Positions 43,622 through 51,892 of a DNA stretch of 64,000 nt are shown piece after piece. Made by a program: the position numbers and the translations under genes. Origin of the DNA: Qipengyuania sp. ABI-127-1. Its GTDB lineage: Bacteria > Pseudomonadota > Alphaproteobacteria > Sphingomonadales > Sphingomonadaceae. The stretch's first letter is position 1. Every line of letters starts with the position of its first letter. Location of the stretch: the NCBI GenBank assembly GCA_022953095.1, contig JALJCR010000001.1:496001-560000 (forward strand), read 5' to 3'. The notes beneath the pieces were generated by a model, which searched no databases, was not told the DNA's origin, and saw nothing but the letters and a program-made list of their open reading frames with translations.

Positions 43622-43981
43622 GGCGCTGAGTTCACTTCTCATGCCGTGCGCGACTGGCTCTGGCGGATTGGTGTGAAGACTCTCTACATCGAACCCGGAT
43701 CACCATGGGAGAATGGCTACAACGAATCCTTCAACGGCAAGCTCAGGGATGAGCTTCTCAACGGGGAGATCTTCTACACTCTGAAGGAGGCAATCATCCT
43801 GATCGAGCGCTGGCGTATCCACTACAACACCGTCCGGCCACACTCTTCGCTGGGCTACCAGCCGCCGGCCCCACAAACGATCTTGCCTCGTCCTGCCATG
43901 CTGCCTTACGCTGCGCTCCAGGCCGCCCAGCAGGGCGACCCCAACCGCCGGAACTCTAACTTAACCGGTGGACCACCCTGA
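43622..43981 (+). pseudogene. IS3-family transposase OrfB, C-terminal part
   Basis: Continues [20 protein letters not shown], then [20 protein letters not shown] with the catalytic Glu, then the family end [19 protein letters not shown]. Together with 41408-41962 it makes a complete rve transposase, so the IS110 insertion is the only visible lesion. Confidence 0.85.
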
Positions 43982-43993
43982 TGGGGCAGGTCA

Positions 43994-44042
43994 GCAGCAT
44001 GGTGGCGGCAGGCACCGCTTCGGCAGGTTTCTGTTCGGTCAT
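43994..44042 (-). pseudogene. 5' fragment of a gene (NUDIX-like start) cut by the IS3 end
   Basis: ATG at 44042 preceded by a GGAA SD; 17 codons (MTEQKPAEAVPAATMLL) before the IS3 end. The pattern PAATMLL at the start resembles NUDIX hydrolases of sphingomonads, but the fragment is too short to be sure. Downstream of, and in line with, the AarF gene, so it was probably the third gene of the MarR-AarF operon. Confidence 0.45.
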
Positions 44043-44119
44043 TTCCACTCTTCTCCCTTGATGTAGCCAATATCGGTGCCGGGCGGCCGTGGTCTAAGCG
44101 TTCATTGTGTGTGGTCTTA

Positions 44120-45706
44120 TCAGTTCCATCTAGGAATGAGTGCTATTCCCGCGAAAGCCAGAACAATTCCTGCCAGTAACAACGATTGGTCGGCCAGCAA
44201 TGCGGCAGAGATGATCAACGCTGCCACCACCGGACCCTTGACGGGGGTGCTGCGGTCCTCTTCCCGCGTCAGATGGTTCAGACTGGCTGGGTCGATGGAT
44301 ACCTGAATCGTACCTGATCGAGCGACCGAGGCAACGTTATCGATTAGCTCGGGCAGCGATGCCGAGAAATCAAGCAGGCCACTGCGGACCTTGGCCAAAT
44401 GATCCCGCGCGGCTCCGATCGAAAATCGCTCGGCAAACAATTGCATCACGATCGGCTTCGTTTCTTCGGCGATATTGTAGTCCGGCGCCAAAGAGCGAAC
44501 GAAGCCCTCTGCGGTCAGCAGGGTGCGCAGCAAAATAGCGAGGTCGGGCGGCAATACGAGGCGATAATCGCGCAACAATCCGAAAACCCGATCGAAAATT
44601 GCCGCGAATTCTATCCCGGCAAGAGCTGTGCCGCTAAATTCCGCGATCAGCTCATCCAGGTCCATCACCAATTGCGCGCGATCCACGAGTGGATTGCCTG
44701 CCCAGTCGAGCAGCAGATCGGCCACCTTGTCTATCTGTCCGTTCGCGATAGCGAAAATCAGTCGGACGATTTCCTGACGCCGCGCGCCGCTGAGAAAGCC
44801 GACCGAGCCGAAATCGATGAAGCCTACCTGGTTCCCTTCCATCCAGAAGACGTTGCCGGGATGCGGGTCGCCATGAAACTCTCCATTGAGAAGGATCATC
44901 CGTAGCACTGCATCGGCATAGCGCTTCGCGAACTGGGCATTCCCTGCCGGATCAGTTGCCGGGTGCCGCGACGCGGGCTTTCCGCCCAGGGCTTCCTGCA
45001 CATTGATCGTCAAGCCTGTGAGTTCCCAGTGGATCGCGGGCGTCTTCACCCCAAGCATCTCCAGATAACCGCCAATCCTTTCACAGGCACGTGCTTCTGC
45101 CGCCAGGTCCATCTCCCGCGCTAAATTCTTGGCGAATGTCTGAAGGAATTCCACGGGTCGATAGCGAGCAATGTCGCTTGACCGACGCTCGGCGAGGCCC
45201 GCGAGCCGTGTCAACAGCCTCATGTCCGCCTCGATCCTGGACGCCATGCCGGGTCGGCGGATTTTCACGATAGTCTCGCTTCCGTCCAGCAGGGTTGCGA
45301 CATAAGTCTGCGCGATAGAGGCTGAGGCGATCGGGTTTCTCTCGAAAGCGGCGAATTCACGTTCCCAGTCGCTGCCCCAAGCCGATACAATCACCGGTTC
45401 GATCTTATCGAACGGCAGCGGTTCCACCTGGTCGTGGAGAGTGCCGAACGCGGAAATCCAGGGTTGTGTAAACAGATCGCTTCTGGTCGCCAGGAGCTGG
45501 CCAAGCTTTATTCCGACAGGGCCGACATCGCGCAACAGCGCCACCACCGATGCAGGACGCAAGTCCTCGGTATCTGGCTCATTCTCCGAAACCGGCATAA
45601 AGCCAAGCAAGCTTCCGAGATTTTTCAGACCGTGCCGGGCGAAAATCTGACCGAGTTCTGCTAGCCGCGTCAGTTCACCGACACTGTTTTCCAGATCATG
45701 CTTCAT
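44120..45706 (-). CDS. AarF/UbiB-family protein kinase-like ATPase
   Basis: 528 residues. Family marks: LGPxxIKLGQLLATRSD-type motif (VGIKLGQLLATRSDLF), the Ala-rich nucleotide loop ASASIAQTYVA, catalytic FHGDPHPGNVFWME and FIDFGSVGFL. Two C-terminal membrane helices (VVAALIISAALLADQ, LLLAGIVLAFAGIAL). UbiB/Coq8 homologues support ubiquinone biosynthesis or lipid handling. The start at 45706 overlaps the MarR gene by 4 nt (ATGA); a TTG at 45721 is less likely. Whether it works in ubiquinone metabolism here is unknown. Confidence 0.88.
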   Translation of the reverse strand: MKHDLENSVGELTRLAELGQIFARHGLKNLGSLLGFMPVSENEPDTEDLRPASVVALLRDVGPVGIKLGQLLATRSDLFTQPWISAFGTLHDQVEPLPFDKIEPVIVSAWGSDWEREFAAFERNPIASASIAQTYVATLLDGSETIVKIRRPGMASRIEADMRLLTRLAGLAERRSSDIARYRPVEFLQTFAKNLAREMDLAAEARACERIGGYLEMLGVKTPAIHWELTGLTINVQEALGGKPASRHPATDPAGNAQFAKRYADAVLRMILLNGEFHGDPHPGNVFWMEGNQVGFIDFGSVGFLSGARRQEIVRLIFAIANGQIDKVADLLLDWAGNPLVDRAQLVMDLDELIAEFSGTALAGIEFAAIFDRVFGLLRDYRLVLPPDLAILLRTLLTAEGFVRSLAPDYNIAEETKPIVMQLFAERFSIGAARDHLAKVRSGLLDFSASLPELIDNVASVARSGTIQVSIDPASLNHLTREEDRSTPVKGPVVAALIISAALLADQSLLLAGIVLAFAGIALIPRWN

Positions 45707-46191
45707 CGGCTTTCTTCGCAAGTGTCAGCCTGCTTCTGATTCTCCGCAACTTTTCGAAGCATCGTACGCAGGAGGTCGATTTGAGGCGCAGACATTCCCT
45801 TCCAGAGAATTTCGTGGAGTCGATCAGCCGCTTCGCGCAGTTCCGGCCAGATGGTTCTTACTTGCTCGGTGAGGTGGAGGTTCCAAACCCTTCGATCGTG
45901 CGCCGCCCGCTCTCGCTCGATCAAACCTTTTTCAACCAAAACTGCGACAGCCTGTCCTATCGTCGCCGATTCAAGCTCGAGCAGGCGAGAAATCTCGGTC
46001 TGTGTTAGCGTAGGTTCTCGCAACAAGGACGCGATGATCCGCCATTGTGTTTGATTGAGGTCGAGCCCCACGATCAGAGCGTCGAAGGTCCGCCGAGCGG
46101 TCCTGTTCACCTCTTCTAGCAAATAAAGGATGTCATCCTTTTCGTTGGGGGCGTAATCACGTATCTCATCTTTCGGCATATGCTTATCCAT
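45703..46191 (-). CDS. MarR-family transcriptional regulator
   Basis: 162 residues from the ATG at 46191 (46179 also possible; a start at 46290 adds residues not shared with the related pseudogene upstream). Winged helix: LNQTQWRIIASLLREPTLTQ, TEISRLLELESATIGQAVAV, wing RAAHDRRVWNLHLT. Genes of this type often regulate their neighbour, here the overlapping aarF-like gene. A broken paralogue lies 0.3 kb upstream. Confidence 0.88.
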   Translation of the reverse strand: MDKHMPKDEIRDYAPNEKDDILYLLEEVNRTARRTFDALIVGLDLNQTQWRIIASLLREPTLTQTEISRLLELESATIGQAVAVLVEKGLIERERAAHDRRVWNLHLTEQVRTIWPELREAADRLHEILWKGMSAPQIDLLRTMLRKVAENQKQADTCEESR

Positions 46192-46496
46192 AGCGCTATC
46201 TTGGAAGGCTCGCGCATGCCTGGCGTGTTCAAGCTCAGCGTCAACCATATTCGCTAGCAGTGCCGCCATGCAAACACTCGCTGATTTCACGCTACAGCAG
46301 AAACTGAATCCGATGGTCGCTCAAGCTGATAAGGAACCGAACGGCGCTGGGTGAGTGCGGGGGCTCCGGCCACCTCGCCTGCCACGACTGCCGGGATGTT
46401 ATGATCGCATGCGCTCGGCGTCCCTCATCTGAGCATCAGACCCCCTGAAGGGCAAACGCGGGCGTGAACGCGGGGCATGGGCTCGATTTCGAGTGA
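46192..46496. other. Stretch without a clear gene
   Basis: Between the MarR gene and the MarR pseudogene. Apart from the possible N-terminal extension of MarR (to 46290) nothing recognised; no clear palindrome or terminator seen. Confidence 0.4.
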
Positions 46497-46954
46497 TTAT
46501 GGCTCGCTGCCCAGATTGTCATGCATCCTAGCCAGCGATCCGCGTAAGCGCTCCAGTTCCCCAAAACGGATCCCCCCGAGCAAGCGAGCATACATTGCAT
46601 CAGCTTCTACTCGCATCTTGGGAAGTAGCTCGATTGCGGCAGGGCGTAAATGAACCCGCCAAACGCGCCTGTCGTTCTTCGCGCCTGCGTCTTTCCACCA
46701 GCTCAAGTTCTTCCAGGCGATCAATAGTCTGGCCGATGCTAGCGCGCTCTAGCTTCAGTTCCCGAGCCAGCTCTGTCTGGGTCATGCCTGGGCTCCGAAA
46801 GATAAGCCAATATACTCCATTGCGTCCGCGTGAGCCCGAATTGTTCAACCGAAGAATCGGCGGTCCTGCGCAAACGCCGGGTCACTTCCTCCATAAGAAA
46901 GAACAGCCGATCGGTATCGGTGAGGGAACTTGCCCCCCTTTGTATCCGCGTCAT
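46497..46954 (-). pseudogene. MarR-family regulator broken by two frameshifts
   Basis: Three reading frames in succession together make one MarR protein: 46954 to about 46795 (LFFLMEEVTRRLRRT, FGLTRTQWSILAYLSE), then to about 46690 (MTQTELARELKLERASIGQT, LVERR), then to 46497 (KNDRRVWRVHLRPAAIELLP). It resembles the intact paralogue at 45703-46191. Either a decayed gene or two sequencing indels. It faces the hydrolase gene across a palindromic operator. Confidence 0.8.
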
Positions 46955-47017
46955 AGCCCGTCATGGCAGCCATCTAGGGCAACCTACCATAGCGGATCAG
47001 GAAATAAAGCCGTTTAC

Positions 47018-47033
47018 TGTAAATCGATTTACA
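47018..47033. promoter_or_regulatory. Perfect 16-bp palindrome, likely MarR operator
   Basis: TGTAAATCGATTTACA lies 16 bp before the hydrolase ATG and 64 bp before the MarR pseudogene start; size and symmetry fit a MarR dimer site. Confidence 0.7.
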
Positions 47034-47048
47034 ATATGAGGTTGCGGT

Positions 47049-47936
47049 ATGCAGTCGCAAACTTTCCATATCGGGGGAAATGGTGGCATCTCCATAGCAG
47101 CCGAAGCGACCGGAAATGCCGATGCTTTACCGGTCTTGCTCGCGCATGGGGGCGGCCAGACCCGTCACGCATGGAAACGTGTCACAGCCGATCTCGCCAA
47201 TGCGGGATTTCGTCCGATCGCAATTGATATGCGCGGTCATGGCGACAGCGAATGGTCTGCCGAGGGCGCTTACGAAACGCGCGACTTCGCTTCAGATCTC
47301 GTTGCGATCGCTTCAAAAATGGACCGCAAGCCAGCGCTCGTCGGGGCCTCCCTTGGCGGGTTGGCCGGACTGATCGCCGAAGGACACCTTGCGCCGGGCC
47401 GCTTCGCGTCGCTCACTCTCGTCGACATCGCGCCGCGTATGGAGACGGGGGGCGTTATGCGCGTAGTCGGCTTTATGGAGGAGCACGTGGAGACCGGTTT
47501 CTCTTCACCGGACGAAGCGGCAGAGGTCATCGCGCGCTACATGCCACATCGCCGCAAGCGCGGAGCCGGCAAGGGCTTACGGCGCTATCTGCGAGAGAAG
47601 GAAGACGGCCGCTACTACTGGCATTGGGATCCGGCCTTTATCCGCAACATCACACTAGCCAAGCGAAGCGATCCGGCTCATCAGGAACGCCAGTTTGATG
47701 CGCTGAACGATGCAGCCAGCAGGCTTTCGCTGCCATTGCATATTATTCGCGGCGGATCGAGCGATCTGGTTTCCGAAGACGCGGTCGCGCAATTGCTCGA
47801 ACTTGTTCCACACGCTGAATACACCGACATCGCAGAGGCAACACATATGGTGGTTGGCGATGCCAACGATGCCTTTTCGGCAGCGATACTCGATTTTCTC
47901 AAGCGTAATCACAGTCCGCAGGGAGCCGTTACATGA
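47049..47936 (+). CDS. Alpha/beta-fold hydrolase
   Basis: 295 residues. Oxyanion region LLAHGGGQTRHAWKR, then IDMRGHGDSEW, nucleophile elbow VGASLGG (Ser about residue 100), and catalytic His in EATHMVVGD near the end with an acid in between (SSDLVSED). Fits the family of small ester/epoxide/haloalkane-type hydrolases; substrate unknown. Stop overlaps the thioesterase start by 4 nt, and a MarR-type palindrome covers its promoter. Confidence 0.85.
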   Translation: MQSQTFHIGGNGGISIAAEATGNADALPVLLAHGGGQTRHAWKRVTADLANAGFRPIAIDMRGHGDSEWSAEGAYETRDFASDLVAIASKMDRKPALVGASLGGLAGLIAEGHLAPGRFASLTLVDIAPRMETGGVMRVVGFMEEHVETGFSSPDEAAEVIARYMPHRRKRGAGKGLRRYLREKEDGRYYWHWDPAFIRNITLAKRSDPAHQERQFDALNDAASRLSLPLHIIRGGSSDLVSEDAVAQLLELVPHAEYTDIAEATHMVVGDANDAFSAAILDFLKRNHSPQGAVT

Positions 47937-48346
47937 CCGATAATCTGACAAGGATCGATCCTAAGCGCCTCGAAGAGATCCTGCAGATTGCCCCGTTTCA
48001 CCGGTGGCTTGGCCTCACTTTACGGTCATGCTCGAACGAGCAGCTTGAACTGGAGATGCCTTGGCGCGACGAGATCGTGTCAAACCCGGCAATCGGTTCA
48101 GCGCATGGCGGCGTGCTCGCCTCTCTGATCGATTTAACCGGGCTCTACACCTTATTGTCGCAAGGTACAGGGGCCAAGGCGACCGCCGATCTGAGGGTCG
48201 ACTACCACCGCCCGGCAACCTCGGGACCACTCGTAGCATCGGGCAAAATAATCAAGATCGGTAAAAATATCTCGGTCGCTGAAACACGTGTATACGGTCC
48301 TACTGGCAACCTTTTGGCTAGCGGCCGCGGTGCCTACGTATGCTAA
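47933..48346 (+). CDS. PaaI-type hotdog thioesterase
   Basis: 137 residues. Hotdog fold with the catalytic region NPAIGSAHGGVLASLIDLTG (HGG followed by Asp) and LRVDYHRPATSGPLVASGKI, as in PaaI-like acyl-CoA thioesterases. Translationally coupled to the hydrolase, so they probably act on the same aliphatic or aromatic acid pathway. Confidence 0.88.
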   Translation: MTDNLTRIDPKRLEEILQIAPFHRWLGLTLRSCSNEQLELEMPWRDEIVSNPAIGSAHGGVLASLIDLTGLYTLLSQGTGAKATADLRVDYHRPATSGPLVASGKIIKIGKNISVAETRVYGPTGNLLASGRGAYVC

Positions 48347-48502
48347 CAGCGTTATCCTAATGGAACTAACTGCAGGGCGAAAATTAGCAGGTCTGTTCCT
48401 CGAAGACCTGCAAAATAGTCCCACGACTTTCAGAGCGAATTGCGTCGCGATAGCCGCCTTCCAATGAGTGACGTGACCCCCTGATCTTCCCCCCAGCCGG
48501 GA
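48347..48502. other. Short stretch without a clear gene
   Basis: 156 bp between the thioesterase stop and the first IS remnant. No gene, promoter or terminator recognised with confidence. Confidence 0.4.
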
Positions 48503-48674
48503 TTAGAGCCGAGCTGCGTTGATGCGTATGAGCGCGGTTGAAGCAATGGGCTGCGCAGCGGAGCCCGTAGGGCGTGGCGAAGCAGGCCATTGCTTATCTA
48601 GTTCGGCGGCGAACGCCGCCGGTGTCGCGTAGCCAAGGGATGAGGGCGGTCTCTCTCGGTTGTAGTCTTCCACC
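48503..48674 (-). pseudogene. IS3-family OrfB C-terminal remnant
   Basis: Minus strand reads VEDYNRERPPSSLGYATPAA then FAAEL, the family's conserved C terminus, ending at a stop at 48503. Its upstream part is replaced by the foreign IS end at 48675. Confidence 0.75.
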
Positions 48675-48825
48675 TGACCTGCCCCATCAGGGTGGTCCAC
48701 CGGTTAAGTTAGAGTTCCGGCGGTTGGGGTCGCCCTGCTGGGCGGCCTGGAGCGCAGCGTAAGGCAGCATGGCAGGACGAGGCAAGATTGTTTGTGGGGC
48801 CGGCGGCTGGTAGCCCAGCGAAGAG
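48675..48825. mobile_element. 151-bp end fragment of the same IS3 element
   Basis: Inverted copy of the right end of the 41-44 kb IS3 element (43843-43993), starting with the terminal TGACCTGCCCC and identical by eye apart from about one base. The match stops abruptly at 48825. A second, truncated copy of that element, sandwiched in an older IS3-type remnant. Confidence 0.88.
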
Positions 48826-48912
48826 GGATTCATGCAGCGAACACCGCTGCCGGCCTCTCCCTATCACATCATCGACGATATTGAGCACACGGAACTTTTG
48901 TTCGGACGCCAC
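48826..48912 (-). pseudogene. IS3-family OrfB internal remnant
   Basis: Reads ASEQKFRVLNIVDDV, the rve core of an IS3-type OrfB, then goes out of frame (RERPAAVFAA in a neighbouring frame matches the expected continuation TRECLAAV). Same decayed element as 48503-48674. Confidence 0.65.
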
Positions 48913-48935
48913 CTAGTCGTGAGCAAATAAAAGTT

Positions 48936-48976
48936 CGAAAAAGAGGGCTCGACACAGCGAAGCGCCGAACCCTCTT
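48936..48976 (-). terminator. Terminator of the TonB-dependent receptor gene
   Basis: On the minus strand AAGAGGGTTCG pairs (with one G-U) with CGAGCCCTCTT, followed by TTTCG; located 18 bp after the stop of the receptor gene. Confidence 0.75.
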
Positions 48977-48993
48977 GCAATTAGCGAGTAAGT

Positions 48994-51726
48994 TTAAAAC
49001 TTGCCGCGCACGGTGATGCCGTAAGTCCGCGGTTCCGCAAGAAAAGCGGAGAACGTTTGTTGCGGAGCCACGAAAGGCGTGTTGAAGGCCACCTGCGTAT
49101 ACCCAACGTCAAACAAATTATTGACCCATCCCTCGATCGCGAAGCGATCCGCAATATTGGTCAGACCCACACGCCCGTTCACTACGACGAAGCTGTCCTG
49201 TTCCTTGCCGAAGAGCAGGTCGGAGCCGGTGTTGTAATCACCAGCCATACGAGCGTTCACGAAGACCAGGCCTTCGAGCCCACTGTCGCCGATTGGCGGC
49301 GTCCACGTAAGCGACGATGTTGCCACGATCTCTGGTGCATTCGACAGGTTGTCGCCTGGCAGCAAGCGTAGTGCGGGGTCGAGCGGTGCCCCGGTATCGT
49401 CCCCGATAAGATTGTCTTCAAAGCTCGTATCAGAATAGGTGACGCCAAGGGTAATATCCAAATCACGAGCGGGCCGTAGATAGGTTTCGATCTCGACACC
49501 TTGAGCGATCACACCTGGTGCAACTTCATCGGAAGAGCATGCACCGGTTGTCGCGCTTGCGTCTCTGTCGGCCCCGCCGAGATCGCTATCGCAACTATTG
49601 ACCGTCTGCACAATGTAGAACGCCCCATTGAACGTGTTCAACTGGAAGTTACTGAACTCTTGCCGGAAGCCTGCAATGCTAACCCCGAACTCGCGTGTCG
49701 AGTATTTGAGGCCGATCTCATATGCATCGACTGTTTCTTCATCGAACTGCAGCGCGGCTGCCGAGATATTGGCCGGATCGAACGCAAGCGGATTTGACAG
49801 TGCAGACCTGTCGAGGTTGAAACCGCCCGCCTTGTAGCCGCGTGAATACGAACCGTAGACTAGCAGATCGGGAGTTGGCTTCCAGCTCAGGATAGCCGTG
49901 CCGGTAAACTCCTCTTCTTCGCGCGAGTCTTCGAGAGAAACTCCATCGAGCTCCGATGTCGAATTGCCTTGGCAGGAAAGGCTGATGATACCACCGGCCA
50001 GAGGTGCCAAAGTCGGAACACCCAGAAAGCCTCCGAGCAGATTGCGGTTTGTCGGACAAACCGTGTTGTCGTTGCGGAAAGTTGCGTCGAAGTCCTTGGT
50101 TTCGTTTGTATAACGAAGCCCCAGCGTCAAATCGAGCGTATCCGTGATCGCAAAGATATTATGCGTGAAGAACGCGAAGTTCTCACTCGTCTGATTGTAG
50201 ACCTCGCTGACCGTTCCCAAATCGCTGATGCTTGCAAGGTTGTTGATACCTGCGAGGATCGCCGGGGTTGCAGCGCCGAATGCCGGGCTTCCGGTCAGCG
50301 TACCGTCCAATGCCGCCACGTTGGCACCCAGGCAATTGGAAGCCCCCGGATTGACCAAAGCCGGGTTGATCGCGATAGCGATGCGGCACGCTACGAAATT
50401 GCCGTACTGGGTGCCGAACCGCAGATTGTCACGCACCTGCAGTTCTTCATTGGCGTAATACGCGCCGATCAACCAATCGAGTTTGCCATCGAAGGCCTCA
50501 CCGGTAAGGCGCAGTTCCTGAGTGAATGTTTCAAAGTCTCGAGCAAGAGCATTCTCGGTCGGAGCGCGGTAGAGAATATCGACAGTAGTGTAATCGGTGT
50601 CAGATCCCTGGCTGTTGGCATATTCACGGTAGCCCGTGATAGACGTCAACGTGACGTTCCCGAAATCCCAATTGATCTCAGCCGAAATACCGTAGTCTTC
50701 GGTTTCGCCTTCATAGCTTCTGCCCGGCGTAGGGTACAGGTCGCGGTTGAATGTATCCTGGGTGAGGGCACGCGGATCCTGCCCAAGCGCAAGCAACACG
50801 GGAACGATCGGATTTGCGGTACTCGTCAGGGCGGCCCCATCCGATGGCCTCGTAAAGGGATCAAATCCAGCGCTGATCCGTGCAAGCGGAGCAAACTCGG
50901 GCTGGACGAACGTCGCGGCACAGCACGCTTCGTCCTTTTTGGAATAATCCCCGACAAGGCGAATGGACAGGTCGTCATTGGGTTCGAACAGGAGCTGACC
51001 GCGGACCAGATAACGATCGCGATTGTTGATCGTCCCGCCGTTGGTAATATCGTTGTAGAAGCCGTCGCGCTCAAAATACACGCCGTCCACACGCGCAGCT
51101 ACGGTGTCGCCAAGCGGAGCGTTTATGCCACCTTCGACGCGGATCGCATCATAGTTGCCATAAGTGAAGGCCCCGTATGCGCTGAAATCGAACTCGGGCG
51201 GTGCGGTGTAGATATTGATCAGGCCTGCCGATGAGTTCCGCCCGCCCAGAGTACCTTGGGGACCGCGAAGGATTTCGACCCTGTCGATAGGGCCGAGCTC
51301 ACTCAGGGCGCTTCCCGAACGAGAGCGATAGACTCCATCGACAAAAACCGCGACCGAACTTTCCAGACCAGGGTTGTCGCCGACCGTGCCGATACCGCGA
51401 ATACGCGCGGAACCGTTAGCTTCGTTGCCGGTGGAAGACACCAGCAGGGACGGTGCAACCTGGTTCAGCTCACGTATGTCGCTGGCGCCCGAATTCTGGA
51501 GGGTTTCTCCGGAAACAGCTGACACGGCGACTGGAACATCCGCCAAGACCTGCGATCGCCCTTGCGCGGTAACAATGATTACGTTTTGGTCTTCGACATC
51601 GGCCCCTTCAACCAGATCCGCATCGGGTTCGCCAACATCCTGGGCGAAGGCGGCTGTCGGTGTGAAGGCAAGTGCCGCTGCCAATGCACCAAGGGCGCAA
51701 TGGTGGCGTGATGGAAATCTTTTCAT
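48994..51726 (-). CDS. TonB-dependent outer-membrane receptor
   Basis: 910 residues. Signal peptide (ALGALAAALAFTPTAAFAQD), plug domain with VTAQGRSQVLADVPVAVSAV, RIRGIGTVGDNPGLESSVAV and EILRGPQGTLGGRNSSAGLI, then a long beta-barrel ending in PRTYGITVRGKF (terminal Phe). Fits the sphingomonad type of receptor for hydrophobic or aromatic compounds rather than a siderophore-specific type. Last gene of a minus-strand set with two acyl-CoA dehydrogenases, ferredoxin and P450, so it may import their substrate. Confidence 0.93.
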   Translation of the reverse strand: MKRFPSRHHCALGALAAALAFTPTAAFAQDVGEPDADLVEGADVEDQNVIIVTAQGRSQVLADVPVAVSAVSGETLQNSGASDIRELNQVAPSLLVSSTGNEANGSARIRGIGTVGDNPGLESSVAVFVDGVYRSRSGSALSELGPIDRVEILRGPQGTLGGRNSSAGLINIYTAPPEFDFSAYGAFTYGNYDAIRVEGGINAPLGDTVAARVDGVYFERDGFYNDITNGGTINNRDRYLVRGQLLFEPNDDLSIRLVGDYSKKDEACCAATFVQPEFAPLARISAGFDPFTRPSDGAALTSTANPIVPVLLALGQDPRALTQDTFNRDLYPTPGRSYEGETEDYGISAEINWDFGNVTLTSITGYREYANSQGSDTDYTTVDILYRAPTENALARDFETFTQELRLTGEAFDGKLDWLIGAYYANEELQVRDNLRFGTQYGNFVACRIAIAINPALVNPGASNCLGANVAALDGTLTGSPAFGAATPAILAGINNLASISDLGTVSEVYNQTSENFAFFTHNIFAITDTLDLTLGLRYTNETKDFDATFRNDNTVCPTNRNLLGGFLGVPTLAPLAGGIISLSCQGNSTSELDGVSLEDSREEEEFTGTAILSWKPTPDLLVYGSYSRGYKAGGFNLDRSALSNPLAFDPANISAAALQFDEETVDAYEIGLKYSTREFGVSIAGFRQEFSNFQLNTFNGAFYIVQTVNSCDSDLGGADRDASATTGACSSDEVAPGVIAQGVEIETYLRPARDLDITLGVTYSDTSFEDNLIGDDTGAPLDPALRLLPGDNLSNAPEIVATSSLTWTPPIGDSGLEGLVFVNARMAGDYNTGSDLLFGKEQDSFVVVNGRVGLTNIADRFAIEGWVNNLFDVGYTQVAFNTPFVAPQQTFSAFLAEPRTYGITVRGKF

Positions 51727-51892
51727 GTGCCTCTCCTCTAAGAATGTGCCCCATCCTAGGCACTAGTCGATGTTAGAAACGATGCCGATAAGCGCGTTTC
51801 ATTTCAAGACTTGGTAGATGAATTGACGGATTATTTCACATTGTCGACAAGCATGTGGCAAAAATGCCATGCAGGTCACTACATGCAGGTTT

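Larger units (their letters stand above)
41055..43993 (+). mobile_element. IS3-family element (IS407-like), interrupted by an IS110 element
   Basis: Imperfect terminal inverted repeats: TGACCTTCCCC at 41055 and, inverted, TGACCTGCCCC at 43993; both share a GTGGTCC block further in. Without the 1659-bp insert the element is about 1280 bp, normal for the family. orfA is intact, orfB is split. Flanking 4-mers differ (GAGG left, GCAG right), so there is no target-site duplication and the two flanks probably come from different loci. Confidence 0.88.

Noticed and set aside
43238-43981. 247-codon plus-strand gene across the IS110/IS3 boundary
   Set aside because: The first two thirds are antisense to the IS110 transposase and its non-coding end; only the last 120 codons (IS3 OrfB) are real.
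41051-43997. Target-site duplication of the IS3 element
   Set aside because: Flanking 4-mers differ (GAGG and GCAG), so none is claimed.
49969-51234. 421-codon plus-strand frame opposite the TonB-dependent receptor
   Set aside because: Antisense to a receptor with signal peptide, plug and terminal Phe; the product has no family features.
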